Below are positions 45,601 through 53,019 of a DNA stretch of 64,000 nt, one piece after another. The first letter of the stretch is position 1. Each line of letters starts with the position of its first letter. The notes beneath the pieces are model-generated. The model did not search any database. It was not told the origin of the DNA and saw nothing but the letters and a program-made list of their open reading frames with translations. The stretch comes from Rhodobacter sp. SGA-6-6 (GTDB lineage Bacteria; Pseudomonadota; Alphaproteobacteria; Rhodobacterales; Rhodobacteraceae). The position numbers and the translations under genes were made by a program. The stretch lies in the NCBI RefSeq assembly GCF_011043545.1, contig NZ_JAAKGP010000003.1, forward strand, positions 310,001-374,000. Direction: 5' to 3'.

Positions 45601-45856
45601 AGCCGATGACGGGGCGGAGGCCGGCCTTCCGCGCCTCGGCATGGATACGGACCACGCCGGCCATGGTGTTGAGATCGGCCACGCCGAGCGCGTCGTAGCC
45701 GAGGGCATGGGCGGTGGCGGCCAGGTCCGGGGCCTCCGAGGCGCCGCGCAGGAAGGAATAGGGCGTGGTCACCGCCAGTTCCACGTAAGCCGCGCGCGGA
45801 TTGGGCGGGAAGTGCCCGCTCAGGGTCTTGCGGAAATGGCGGTCGTTGTCGGGCAT
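42587..45856 (-). CDS. dnaE2: Error-prone DNA polymerase DnaE2 (ImuC)
   Basis: A 1089-residue C-family polymerase used in SOS mutagenic translesion synthesis. The N-terminal PHP domain (VTTPYSFLRGASEAPDLAAT, ALGYDALGVADLNTMAGVVR) is followed by the polymerase core with catalytic aspartates in EPPDIDVDFEHERREEVIQH, and by an OB-fold near the C-terminus (RVRLAGLVLIRQRPGSAKGV). Length is right for DnaE2, shorter than the replicative DnaE1. The ATG at 45854-45856 overlaps the imuB stop by one base. Confidence 0.96.
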   Translation of the reverse strand: MPDNDRHFRKTLSGHFPPNPRAAYVELAVTTPYSFLRGASEAPDLAATAHALGYDALGVADLNTMAGVVRIHAEARKAGLRPVIGCRLKLLTGEEFLAYPRDRAAWGRLCTLLTKGKRHDPSGAWQAKGVCDLTLADLEAHAEGVQLIVIPDESLPQRLAGLVRRLPGLRHIAVRHLYRGDDRARINRLDRLAKAHGIGILATNDVHYHVPDRRPLQDVMTCIREKVTLPQAGFLLEANAERHLKSPAEMCQLFADWPHAIRATREVADACGFGLEELAYHYPQETVPEGETAQSQLEKLTWQGAEGRYPDGVPQKVRGLLEKELEIIGRKNIAQYFLTVQEIVVFARGEGILCQGRGSAANSAVCYVLGITSVDPAEQELLFERFISLDRDEPPDIDVDFEHERREEVIQHIYDRYGRHRAGLCATVIHYRPRSAIREVGKAMGLSEDVTTALAKTVWGNWGTSMDGANASEAGVDLTDPLLARTLRLAEQMIGMPRHLSQHVGGFILTEGPLHETVPIGNAAMPDRSFIEWDKDDIDELGILKVDVLALGMLTCIRKCFDLLRGHYGEDHDLASIPQGKKEVYEMLCKGDAIGVFQVESRAQMNMLPRLRPREFYDLVIEVAIVRPGPIQGDMVHPYLRRRNGEEAVVYPSPARPHPPEELKNILKRTLGVPIFQEQAMKIAMDAARFTSEEANELRRAMATFRSRGTIADLEERMVGKMIDRGYDPDFARRCFDQIKGFGDYGFPESHAVSFALLVYVSAWLKCFYPAAFACALLNSQPMGFYAPAQIVRDARDHKVEVREVDVNFSDWDNTLEPAAPGQFALRLGFRQIEGLGQDAAERLMKARDAPFSGLPDLAARSRLPARAIRALAAADAFRSTGLDRRAALWEAKALKEAPDLPLFRRGEDEGDEPPVPLPAMPRCEQVVADYQTLRLSLKAHPMVFLRASMTRQGFVRAEDLAELPSGRRVRLAGLVLIRQRPGSAKGVCFITLEDETGAANLVVWPKVMAAFRKVVMTARLMQVTGRLQRDPGSGVTHVVAEILQDRSDALLRLADRSLPPSPAHPSLPAPVLGHPRNARIMPNSRDFH

Positions 45857-47394
45857 CAGGCGAAGATCCCGTGCAGGAACCAGCGCGGGGCGCCGCCGCG
45901 GCCGTCGCCCTGCACCCCCTCGCGGTAAAGCCAGTAGCGGTGGCCGGCCTCGTCCTCGACCTTGAAATAGTCGCGCAGGCGGGTGCCGGGGCGATCCTGC
46001 CACCATTCCGGCGCGATGCGTTCCGGGCCCTGGTAGCGGGCGACGCGATGGGTGCGCCGCCGCCAGCGGAACTGCGCCGGCGGGCCTTCGGGCACGGCGT
46101 AGAGCACCAGCACCTCCTCGGCCGGGGACAGCAGGCGCTGCGGGCGTTCGGTGTCGGCGGGCTCCACCTTCGGCGCGGCCAGCGGCGGCAGGCGGGTCTC
46201 GGCCCGTTCGGGGATATGGCTTTCCACCGCGGCCAGCCGCGACAGCGCGGCCTTGCCGAAACGGGCGGCCAGCCGGTCGGCCAGTTGCGCCAGCTCCACC
46301 GCCGCATCGGTGCCGCCGGCCAGGTCGGGCTGGCGGGGCGCCAGCGGCTCGGTCAGCGGCGCCTCCAGCGAGATCAGGTCGAAGCCGAAGCCGGGGTCGA
46401 TCCGCTCCAGCCGGTCGCGGAACAGGAAGGCCAGATGGGCGGCGTCGCGGCTGGCCGAGGCGCAGGCGGCCTCGATCCGCCGGGTCTCGCCATCGGTGCG
46501 GTAGACGGTCAGCGCCAGCCGCCGGGCGCCGCGATGGGCACGGTCCAACTGGCCGCAGAGATCGGCGAAGAGGCCGGGCAGATGATGGGTCGGGTCGAAG
46601 ATCGGCTCGGCCAGCCGGGCATCGGCGCGGAAGGGCTCGGGGATGCCGGGCGGCGACACCGGCTCCGGCAGCTTGCCGGTCAGCTGGTCCAGCCGGATCA
46701 GCGGGTTCTGCGGCGGGGCCGCGCGGGCGAAGCGGCGGGCCAGCGACAGCCGGGGCAGGGCGGCCAGCGTGCCGATGGTCCGCAGCCCCAGCCGGTTCAG
46801 GAGCAGCAGCGTCTCGCCGTCCAGCCGCAGCGCGGCGGCGGGCAGCGGGTCCAGGTCCTCGGCCGCCGCCTGGATCGCCCGCACCGGGCCGAAGCGGGCC
46901 AGCGCCCAGGCCGCGCCCCAGGTCGGCGCCAGCGCCGGGCGGGCGGTGAAGCCCAGGGTGGAGAGCCCGGCCTCCATCCCCTCCAGCATCGCCGGTTCGC
47001 CGCCGTGAAGATGGGCAGAGCCGGTGGTGTCGAGGATCAGGCCGTGGGTCTCGGCCGGGCTGTCCTCCGGCGCGTCGGCGGCGGTCCAGGGGCACCAGCG
47101 CCGCGCCCAGAGGGCCAGCTGCCGCAGCGCCGCCCGGTCGCCCTGCGGGTCGGCATGATCCACCCGCAGCGTGGGCACCAGCGCCCGCATGTCGGCCAGC
47201 CGGGCGCCCAGGGTCACGCCGGCGGCCCGGGCGGCGCGGTTGGCGGCATGGATCACCGGCCCGTGCGGGCCTTCCGCGGCCAGCGCCATGGGGGCATCAT
47301 CGCAGGGTGCCTCGCCCCGCCGCGCGGCCTGCCGCATCCAGCGCTCCATCGGGAACTGCGGCAACCAGATCGAGACGATCCGACGTCCGGTCAT
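45856..47394 (-). CDS. imuB: ImuB, Y-family polymerase-like mutasome hub
   Basis: A 512-residue Y-family-like protein. It begins RRIVSIWLPQFPMERW, lacking the catalytic aspartates found at this place in active Y-family polymerases, as expected for ImuB, which bridges DnaE2 and the sliding clamp. LILDTTGSAHLHGGE, PTWGAAWALARFG and LDRAHRGARRLALTVYRTDG are family segments. The gene overlaps the end of imuA by 98 bases and the start of dnaE2 by one, so the three are tightly coupled. Confidence 0.93.
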   Translation of the reverse strand: MTGRRIVSIWLPQFPMERWMRQAARRGEAPCDDAPMALAAEGPHGPVIHAANRAARAAGVTLGARLADMRALVPTLRVDHADPQGDRAALRQLALWARRWCPWTAADAPEDSPAETHGLILDTTGSAHLHGGEPAMLEGMEAGLSTLGFTARPALAPTWGAAWALARFGPVRAIQAAAEDLDPLPAAALRLDGETLLLLNRLGLRTIGTLAALPRLSLARRFARAAPPQNPLIRLDQLTGKLPEPVSPPGIPEPFRADARLAEPIFDPTHHLPGLFADLCGQLDRAHRGARRLALTVYRTDGETRRIEAACASASRDAAHLAFLFRDRLERIDPGFGFDLISLEAPLTEPLAPRQPDLAGGTDAAVELAQLADRLAARFGKAALSRLAAVESHIPERAETRLPPLAAPKVEPADTERPQRLLSPAEEVLVLYAVPEGPPAQFRWRRRTHRVARYQGPERIAPEWWQDRPGTRLRDYFKVEDEAGHRYWLYREGVQGDGRGGAPRWFLHGIFA

Positions 47395-47992
47395 GGCTGG
47401 CCACCCATTCGCCGGGCCGTCCGCTGCGGGACCGGAACAGCTCCACCCGCCAGCGCGGGGCGCCGGGGGCGCGGGGGTCGTCCGGGTTGGCGGCCGAGGG
47501 CAGGGGCGCGATCCGCCAGCGGTCGCGCGCGGCGCTGAGGTCCTCGGCCGCGGCCTGCCGGATCAGCCAGCAGGGCAGGCCGGAGGCTTCCGCCCGCAAG
47601 GCCAGCCGCTTCAACGCGGTGAAGGAGACGGCGGGCGGATTGCCCCGCAGTTCGGCCACCACCCCGGCCAGGGCGGCGCAGCGCAGCCCCTCCTCCGCCG
47701 CGGCCAGCACGTCGGCGGGGCGCGACAGCTGCATCAGCAGCAGGCTGCGGGGGCCGAGGCCGGGCAGGTAGGGCCGCCCGCTCTCGCGCGCCGCCGGATG
47801 GTCCTGCAGCCAGAGGATCGGCGCGGTGCCGCGCGGCAGCCGCGCCAGCACGAAGCCCGCCGCCGCGGCTTCGGCCCCGGAAGGGGCGAAGACCTCGGAG
47901 AGCGTCGCGCCCGCCGGGACCAGCCGCGGGCGGCGGAAGGGCGGCGCGGTTGTCGAATGAGCCTCTGTCCGCGGCATGGCGCACGGAATCAT
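47297..47992 (-). CDS. imuA: ImuA, RecA-like SOS mutasome component
   Basis: A 231-residue RecA-related protein that, with ImuB and DnaE2, carries out damage-induced mutagenesis. Recognisable features are GATLSEVFAPSGAEAAAAGF, RGTAPILWLQDHPAARESG, YLPGLGPRSLLLMQLSR and WRIAPLPSAA. The start at 47990-47992 is chosen for its position just after the LexA box; a second ATG lies at 47975-47977. The 3' 98 bases overlap imuB. It is the first gene of the SOS operon. Confidence 0.88.
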   Translation of the reverse strand: MIPCAMPRTEAHSTTAPPFRRPRLVPAGATLSEVFAPSGAEAAAAGFVLARLPRGTAPILWLQDHPAARESGRPYLPGLGPRSLLLMQLSRPADVLAAAEEGLRCAALAGVVAELRGNPPAVSFTALKRLALRAEASGLPCWLIRQAAAEDLSAARDRWRIAPLPSAANPDDPRAPGAPRWRVELFRSRSGRPGEWVASHDRTSDRLDLVAAVPDGALDAAGRAAGRGTLR

Positions 47993-48000
47993 ACCTGAAT

Positions 48001-48015
48001 GTTCCTGATTTGTTC
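48001..48015 (-). promoter_or_regulatory. LexA (SOS) box of the imuA-imuB-dnaE2 operon
   Basis: GTTC-N7-GTTC (GAAC-N7-GAAC in the direction of imuA) lies 9 bp upstream of the imuA start codon and matches the alphaproteobacterial LexA site exactly. Confidence 0.85.
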
Positions 48016-48065
48016 TTTTAACGCTGTTGGGGGGAGAGGGCAAGGCGGGGCGCCCCACGTCTGGC

Positions 48066-48279
48066 CGGGCGGGATCAGGCGAGGCACTGCCTCGCCCCCG
48101 CCCGTGCGCGGCATGTCAACCGGAGACGGTGGCAGTTCTAAACCCCGAGAGGCCAGCGCCCGCCCGGGCGGGCGAGAAGCGCCCGCCGAGGGGCGGGCGG
48201 GCGCTGGCCGGAACTTATGGTCCCGGCCGGGACAAGGGGAAGCGTTGCCGCCGTGGCGAAGGCACGCGCCTTCGCCAAG
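48066..48279 (-). repeat. 216-bp multi-palindrome repeat, copy B (inverted)
   Basis: This is an inverted copy of the 6470-6686 element. It starts with CGGGCGGGATCAGGCGAGGC and the CACTGCCTCGCC hairpin, continues through CCAGCGCCCGCCCGGGCGGG, and ends GGCGAAGGCACGCGCCTTCG with CCAAG. It fills most of the gap between the imuA promoter and the stress-island genes. Confidence 0.85.
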
Positions 48280-48308
48280 ACAGAGGGGAAAGCGCAGGAG
48301 CCTTCGCC

Positions 48309-49277
48309 TCAATGCGTCGTCGAAGCCCCGTTCAGCGTGGCCTCGGCCGCGTCGGCGGCCTGCTCCACCGACTTCTGGACCGCCTTCTCGGCCTTTCTCA
48401 CCCCCGCCTTCGCCGCCGATTTCGTCCGGCGGGTGGCGGTCTTCGCGGTCTCGGCCGCGGCCCGGGTCGCCTTCTCGCCCGCGGCTTCGGCCTTGCGGCT
48501 GGCGCGGCGGACGGCCTTGCCGGCGCTGCGGATGGTGTCGTCGGCGGCCTCCTTCAGGTCCTCCGCCACCTCTTCCACCCCGCCGTTCCGGCGCAGGCGC
48601 AGCGTCATCTCGGTCACGGCGGCGACCAGCGCCACCGGGGCCAGCGTCTTCAGCACCCCGCGGCTGCGCAGGAGCAGGGCGACCAGCCCCGCCCCCACCG
48701 CCAGCCCGGTGACCGAGGCGGCGATTGGGTGCTCCTGCGCCATCCGCCGGCCTTCGTCCAGCCCGCGTCCGGCCATGCGCCCGGCCATCCGTCCGCCCTC
48801 TTCCATCGCGTCCCAGGCCTTGCGGCGGGCTTCCAGCGCCATGTCGGCGGCTTCCTCGCCCAGATGGCCGAGGCCCTGGCGCATCGCGGCGGCGACCGCC
48901 TCGGCCTGCTCGGCCGCCACGGCGGCGCGGGCCTCGGCGGTGGCGCGGCCCTGTTCGTAAAGCTCCAGCAGCCGGTCGCGGGCGGCGTCGCGGGCCGAGC
49001 GCGCGGCGGCCATCCAGTCGTCGGCCGCCTGCCCGGCGGCCTCGGCGGCGGTCTCGCGGGTGGCGGGGCGCAGCATCATCAGCGCCAGCCCCGCGCCCGC
49101 GATCCCCGCCCCGGCCAGCGCCACCGGCACCGGATGGGCGCGGGCGATGCCGGCGGCGCGGACCCCGGCCTTGCCGAGGCCGATGGCGGCGGCCAGTTCG
49201 GCCAGGGTCTGGCCGAGATTCACGTCCTCCGCGTCGATCGCGGATTTCAGCCGGCGGGTGTCGGAGGAAAAGAACAT
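48309..49277 (-). CDS. Ala-rich membrane-associated coiled-coil protein of the stress island
   Basis: A 322-residue protein of unknown function. Two hydrophobic segments (about residues 48-68 and 195-245) flank long Ala/Glu/Arg-rich helices with heptad character, and the C-terminal 80 residues are Lys/Ala-rich (KAVRRASRKAEAAGEKATRA), recalling histone-H1-like or YtxH/DUF3618-type stress proteins. It begins 63 bp after the holin-like gene on the same strand, so it is probably transcribed from the EcfG promoter at 49709-49733. No catalytic motif. Confidence 0.6.
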   Translation of the reverse strand: MFFSSDTRRLKSAIDAEDVNLGQTLAELAAAIGLGKAGVRAAGIARAHPVPVALAGAGIAGAGLALMMLRPATRETAAEAAGQAADDWMAAARSARDAARDRLLELYEQGRATAEARAAVAAEQAEAVAAAMRQGLGHLGEEAADMALEARRKAWDAMEEGGRMAGRMAGRGLDEGRRMAQEHPIAASVTGLAVGAGLVALLLRSRGVLKTLAPVALVAAVTEMTLRLRRNGGVEEVAEDLKEAADDTIRSAGKAVRRASRKAEAAGEKATRAAAETAKTATRRTKSAAKAGVRKAEKAVQKSVEQAADAAEATLNGASTTH

Positions 49278-49340
49278 GGAACTCTCCTTGAATGCGCCGG
49301 GACAGCCCGGCGGTCGGGGGAACGAGGGACGCGGCGGGGA

Positions 49341-49676
49341 TCAGCGCCGCGACGAAAACGCCCGGGCCAGCGCCTGCCGGCCGAGGAGCAGAAGGATCAG
49401 GCCGACCACCGCCGACCCGCCCGCGGTCAGGCCGAGCGCGGCCGGCACCGACCAGCCCGCGGCGCAAAGCGCGGCGACCACGGCGGCAAGGCCGAGGCCG
49501 ATGGCGGCAACGGCGAGGATCGCCCCCAGCACCGCCAGCACCAATCCCTGCCCGGCGAAGCGCCCGCGCTCGCGCGTCTCGGCCTTCATCAGCGCCAGCC
49601 GCAGCCGCAGCGATTGCCGCGCCGACAGCGCGAAGCGCAGGAGAGGCCAGAGGCTTTGGGAACGCGGGTCGGACAT
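49341..49676 (-). CDS. Holin-superfamily III/Phage_holin_3_6-like membrane protein
   Basis: A 111-residue protein with an amphipathic N-terminal helix (SLRLRLALMKAETRERGRFA) and two closely spaced membrane helices (about residues 44-70 and 77-98), the layout of the Phage_holin_3_6/DUF1469 group. These proteins are often stress-induced and not true phage holins. A consensus EcfG promoter lies 32 bp upstream of the ATG at 49674-49676. It leads a probable two-gene unit with the coiled-coil gene. Confidence 0.65.
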   Translation of the reverse strand: MSDPRSQSLWPLLRFALSARQSLRLRLALMKAETRERGRFAGQGLVLAVLGAILAVAAIGLGLAAVVAALCAAGWSVPAALGLTAGGSAVVGLILLLLGRQALARAFSSRR

Positions 49677-49708
49677 TGCGGGCTCCGCTGGGGTCGGGAT
49701 GCGGGAAC

Positions 49709-49733
49709 AACGCTGCAACTGCGGCCCGGTTCC
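49709..49733 (-). promoter_or_regulatory. EcfG-type promoter for the holin-like gene
   Basis: GGAAC-N16-CGTT on the minus strand, an exact match to the alphaproteobacterial general stress sigma factor consensus, ends 32 bp upstream of the start codon. Confidence 0.75.
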
Positions 49734-49746
49734 CTCTGCACCGCAG

Positions 49747-49774
49747 AAAAAGGCCGGGCGTTGCGGCCCGGCCT
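49747..49774 (-). terminator. Intrinsic terminator of the csbD-like gene
   Basis: AGGCCGGGC and GCCCGGCCT form a hairpin followed on the minus strand by a run of T, starting 13 bp beyond the csbD-like stop codon. Confidence 0.8.
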
Positions 49775-49787
49775 CTCTCTGTCGCGG

Positions 49788-49985
49788 TCAGAGCCCGCGC
49801 GACCAGTCGTCCAGCTGGCGCTCGGCCTCTTCCTTGGCGATGCCGTATTTCTGCTGCAGCTTGCCGACCAGCTGGTCGCGCTGGCCCTCGGCCATGTCCA
49901 GCTCGTCGTCGGTCAGCTTGCCCCATTTGACCTTGGCCTAGCCCTTCAGCTCTTTCCATTTGCCTTCGATCTGGTCCCAGTTCAT
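49788..49985 (-). pseudogene. CsbD-family stress protein interrupted by an amber codon
   Basis: The 65-codon frame reads MNWDQIEGKWKELKG, then TAG at 49938-49940, then AKVKWGKLTDDELD and MAEGQRDQLVGKLQQKYGIA up to a normal stop. CsbD proteins have Lys at the position of the TAG (GKAKxxWGKLTDDD), so a single AAG-to-TAG change explains it. Everything else is intact: ribosome site, consensus EcfG promoter and terminator. Either the gene was lost very recently, the stop is read through, or it is a sequencing error. CsbD is a small general-stress protein of unknown mechanism. Confidence 0.88.
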
Positions 49986-50027
49986 CGCGGGTTCCTTTCT
50001 GGTGTCAGGGATGCGGTATGGCAGGGC

Positions 50028-50053
50028 AACGCCGGCCGCGACGGGACGGTTCC
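50028..50053 (-). promoter_or_regulatory. EcfG-type promoter for the csbD-like gene
   Basis: GGAAC-N17-CGTT on the minus strand ends 42 bp upstream of the csbD-like ATG. Exact consensus match. Confidence 0.75.
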
Positions 50054-50076
50054 CGGCCCCGCCGCCGGGCCGCGCT

Positions 50077-50102
50077 GGAACCGATCCGGCCGCCGTCGCG
50101 TT
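50077..50102 (+). promoter_or_regulatory. EcfG-type promoter for the periplasmic protein at 50151
   Basis: GGAAC-N17-CGTT on the plus strand ends 48 bp upstream of the ATG at 50151. It is back-to-back with the csbD promoter, 23 bp away. Confidence 0.75.
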
Positions 50103-50150
50103 GTCCTGCCGTAATCGCCAGCGATGGCATCAACGGAATGGAGAGATCCC

Positions 50151-50639
50151 ATGCCTTGCATCAAGACGCTTGCCGCCGCCCTGACCGCGACCGCCCTGGG
50201 CACCATGGCCTTCGCCGAGGTGGACAAGATTTCCAAGGTCGACGTGAGCGCGGACCTGACCGCGATCCAGGACGAGAAGGCCGTGGCCTATTGGGGCAAC
50301 CTCGAAAAGGACCTCGAAGCCGCGATCGGCGCCCGGGTCGGCGACCTGATGGCCGAGGACGGCGCCGAAATCCTGGTCGACATCCGCGAGGTGGAACTGG
50401 CCAATGCCTTCGAGCGCGAGCTGAACCTGGGCGATGCGGTGCTGGTGGGTCAGGTCAACGTCAACGACCAGACCGACAACAGCAACTACGACGCCTACGA
50501 ACTGAGCGTCTCGCTGGAGAACGCCCATGTCATCCTGGCCGAGGGCGAGGTGCTGCGGCTGAGCACCACCGACACCGACGAGACCTATCGCAAGCTGGTG
50601 GACACCTTCGCCGAGGGCGTGGTGTCGCGGCTGAAGTAA
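50151..50639 (+). CDS. Exported protein of unknown function, stress regulon
   Basis: A 162-residue protein with a signal peptide (residues 1-22, ending TMAFA) and a mature acidic domain: VDVSADLTAIQDEKAVAYWG, LEAAIGARVGDLMAEDGAEI and VDIREVELANAFERELNLG. The fold looks alpha/beta with a terminal helix VDTFAEGVVSRL. I do not recognise the family. GGAGAG precedes the ATG and a consensus EcfG promoter lies 48 bp upstream, so it is likely induced by general stress. A terminator follows. Confidence 0.8.
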   Translation: MPCIKTLAAALTATALGTMAFAEVDKISKVDVSADLTAIQDEKAVAYWGNLEKDLEAAIGARVGDLMAEDGAEILVDIREVELANAFERELNLGDAVLVGQVNVNDQTDNSNYDAYELSVSLENAHVILAEGEVLRLSTTDTDETYRKLVDTFAEGVVSRLK

Positions 50640-50660
50640 TCCCTTCCGGCCGACGTTTCG

Positions 50661-50688
50661 GGGCCGTCCCTTCGGGGGCGGCCCTTTT
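50661..50688 (+). terminator. Intrinsic terminator of the 50151 gene
   Basis: GGGCCG and CGGCCC arms with inner CCC/GGG pairs are followed by TTTT, 22 bp beyond the stop codon. Confidence 0.75.
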
Positions 50689-50892
50689 GCTTTTCCCCTC
50701 GGCCCTAACGTCAAGGGGAAAATTCGGCTCGACCGCTCAGCGGGACCGTTGACCTGCGGCCCGGCTTTGCGGAATGTGGGCGCGGTCTCAGCCTGCTTCG
50801 CAAGAAAGGTCGCACGGAAATCCCATGGCCGGCTTTCCCGCTCCTGCGTCACGCCGGCCTGCCTGCGGGCGGACCCTGCCCGGAGGCGGGAG

Positions 50893-52602
50893 GTGAGGCG
50901 TCTTCTCGGCCGGCTCATGCCTTGGGCTGCGCTGGCGGGCGCGCTGCTGATGGGGCTGGCGATGACCTTCGCCGTGCATCTGGCCGAAACCCGGCGGGCC
51001 ACGGCGGAATTCGCCCGCACCGCCGATCTGGCGGTGGACCTGATCACCACCCGGCTGCACCAGCATGTCGTGGTGCTGCGCGCGGCCAAGGGCCTGTTCG
51101 CGGCGCAGGACGGTCTGGTCGCCCGCAACGAATTCCTGCGCTTCATCGTCGAGGTGGGAATCGCCAGCGACCTGAGCGGCGTCCGCGGCGTCGGCTTCGC
51201 GCCGCTGGTTCCCGCGGCGCAGACGGCGGGGCCCGAGGCCGAGCTTCTGGCCCATTACCGCCAGCAGATCCCGGTCCGTCCCGCCACCGACCAGCCCTGG
51301 CGCGCGCCCATCGTGCTGCTGGAGCCGGCGGACGAGCGCAACCTGGCCGCGCTCGGCTACGACATGTATTCCGATCCGGTCCGCCGCGCCGCAATGCTGC
51401 GCGCCATCGCCAGCGACGAGCCCGAGATGAGCGGCCCCGCCGTTCTGGTGCAGGAGATCGACGGCGAGAAGCAGATGGGCTTCCTGATCTACCTCGCCTA
51501 TGGCGGCCGGCCGGACCTGCTGGAGGCGGCGGACACCGCCGGCGGGCCGCCGGCGGAGGGCTTCGTCTACGCCCCCTTCCGCGGCGCCGACCTGATCCGC
51601 GCCGCGCTGGCCGAGGCGCCCGACCTGCCGGTGGCGCTGGAGATCGTCGACAAGGCGGCGCCCGAGCGGCCGCTCTACCGCGGCGACATCCCGGCGGAGG
51701 GCACGGCGCTGCGGCAGGTGCGCGAGGTGGAGGTGATGGGGCGCAGCTGGCGGATCGACGTCTGGCAGACCGGCGGCCGGGCCTGGCACCGGCATCTCGG
51801 CACCCTGCTGGTCGGGCTGATCTCGGTCTTCTTCGCCGCCGCGACCGGCCTTGCCGTCGCCGCCCGCCGGCACGAGGAGGCGCAGGCGCGCGAGGTGATG
51901 GCCGCCGCCGCGCGCGAGGCTGAATACCGCGGGCTGCTGCTGCAGGAGATGAAGCACCGGATCAAGAACCACATCGCCCGCATCCAGTCCATCGCCCGGC
52001 AGAGCGCGCGCGGGGCGGAGGATGTCGCCACCTTCACCGCGGCCTTCGACGCCCGGTTGCAGGCGATGGCGGCGGTGCAGGAAATCCTGGCCGGCACCGC
52101 CATGGCGCAGGCGGGCCTGCGCGAGATCCTGCGCAAGGAGCTGCAGCAATGCCTCGACACCGAGGAGGTGGAGCATCTGCTCGACGGCCCGCCGGTTATC
52201 CTGGACGAAAGGCAGGCCCACGCCCTGGCGCTGGTGGCGCATGAACTGGTGACCAATGCGATGAAATACGGCGGCCTGTCCGAGGGCGGCGGCGGCCTGA
52301 GGGTCGGCTGGCGGATCGAGGAGAGCAGCCCGCCCGAGGTGGTGATCGACTGGGTGGAACGGTTCGAGACCGCAGAGGCGACGCCGGCGGCGGGCAAGGG
52401 CTTCGGCTCGCGCCTGATCGAGGCCAGCCTGAAGGGCGAATTGTCCGGGACCATAGAGCGCAGCTTCACCGGGGAGGGGCTACGGATCACTCTGCGCTTC
52501 CCGCTGAACCCGGCGATGAAGCCGAAGGACGAAGGGGCAGGGTCCCGGGAAAGGCGCCGGCGGCGGGGGATGATGGTCAGAGACGGAGAAACGGCGGGGT
52601 GA
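50893..52602 (+). CDS. CHASE-domain HWE-type sensor histidine kinase
   Basis: A 569-residue membrane sensor. One helix (about residues 8-28) leads to a periplasmic CHASE domain (about 60-270, with FAAQDGLVARNEFLRF, GVGFAPLVPA and GYDMYSDPVRRAAM), a second helix (about 300-323), then an HWE/HisKA_2 kinase: phospho-acceptor in QEMKHRIKNHIARIQS, N-box HELVTNAMKYGGL, WVERF and a G-box GKGFGSRLIEASLKG. All ATP-binding motifs look intact. Start GTG 50893 has GGAGG 6 bases upstream; ATG 50917 is an alternative. HWE kinases commonly phosphorylate PhyR, encoded 0.4 kb away. Confidence 0.85.
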   Translation: MRRLLGRLMPWAALAGALLMGLAMTFAVHLAETRRATAEFARTADLAVDLITTRLHQHVVVLRAAKGLFAAQDGLVARNEFLRFIVEVGIASDLSGVRGVGFAPLVPAAQTAGPEAELLAHYRQQIPVRPATDQPWRAPIVLLEPADERNLAALGYDMYSDPVRRAAMLRAIASDEPEMSGPAVLVQEIDGEKQMGFLIYLAYGGRPDLLEAADTAGGPPAEGFVYAPFRGADLIRAALAEAPDLPVALEIVDKAAPERPLYRGDIPAEGTALRQVREVEVMGRSWRIDVWQTGGRAWHRHLGTLLVGLISVFFAAATGLAVAARRHEEAQAREVMAAAAREAEYRGLLLQEMKHRIKNHIARIQSIARQSARGAEDVATFTAAFDARLQAMAAVQEILAGTAMAQAGLREILRKELQQCLDTEEVEHLLDGPPVILDERQAHALALVAHELVTNAMKYGGLSEGGGGLRVGWRIEESSPPEVVIDWVERFETAEATPAAGKGFGSRLIEASLKGELSGTIERSFTGEGLRITLRFPLNPAMKPKDEGAGSRERRRRRGMMVRDGETAG

Positions 52603-52644
52603 ACGCCGGCTCCATCGGGGCCCCCGAGGGTTCCATCGCCCTCT

Positions 52645-52860
52645 GCCTTGGCGAAGGCGTGTGCCTTCGCCACAGCGCAACGGTTCAACCGGACCGGCCA
52701 GGCCCTCACGGCCCGGCCAGCGCCCGCCCCGCCCTTTGGCCAGGCGCTTCTCGCCCGCCGGGTCGGGTGCTGGCCTCTCCCGGTCTAGGGCTGCCAGCGT
52801 CTCCGGCTGACGTGCCGCGCACGGGCGGGGCGAGGCAATGCCTCGCCTGTTCCCGCCCGC
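52645..52860 (+). repeat. 216-bp multi-palindrome repeat, copy C
   Basis: Same order of hairpins as copy A: GGCGAAGGCGTGTGCCTTCG, CGGCCAGGCCC...GGCCCGGCCAGCGCCCGCC, GGGTCGGGTGCTGGCC, and the terminal CGCACGGGCGGGGCGAGGCA...CCCGCCCG. It occupies most of the 417-bp gap between the kinase and phyR. Confidence 0.85.
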
Positions 52861-52875
52861 GGAAACCGAAGGAAC

Positions 52876-52897
52876 GGCGGGGTGAACCCCGCCCTAC
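52876..52897. repeat. Single arm of the GTAGGGCGGGG repeat
   Basis: GGCGGGGTGAACCCCGCCCT and AC match the right arm of the 20737-20803 repeat. It follows copy C of the 216-bp element by 15 bases. The remaining bases up to phyR show nothing recognisable. Confidence 0.6.
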
Positions 52898-53019
52898 CAT
52901 CCCTGTGCAGATCGACGGGATAACCCGCCTCCACCCGCGTGCAGCTGCCCTCCCAACGCGAGCGGGGAGGACAGGGCCGGCATGTCGTCGTCCGGGGGCA
53001 GGGCGGAGCCTGCCCCGTC

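Noticed and set aside
45857-47095. A possible N-terminal extension of dnaE2
   Set aside because: The extension runs through imuB in another frame and looks like shadow sequence; the ATG at 45854-45856 gives the normal PHP-domain start.
47297-47394. Frameshift between imuA and imuB
   Set aside because: The 98-base overlap leaves both proteins with intact, conserved ends, so it is a genuine gene overlap.
49341-49676. Prophage remnant indicated by a holin-like gene
   Set aside because: No other phage gene is nearby and the gene has a consensus general stress promoter, so it belongs to the stress regulon.
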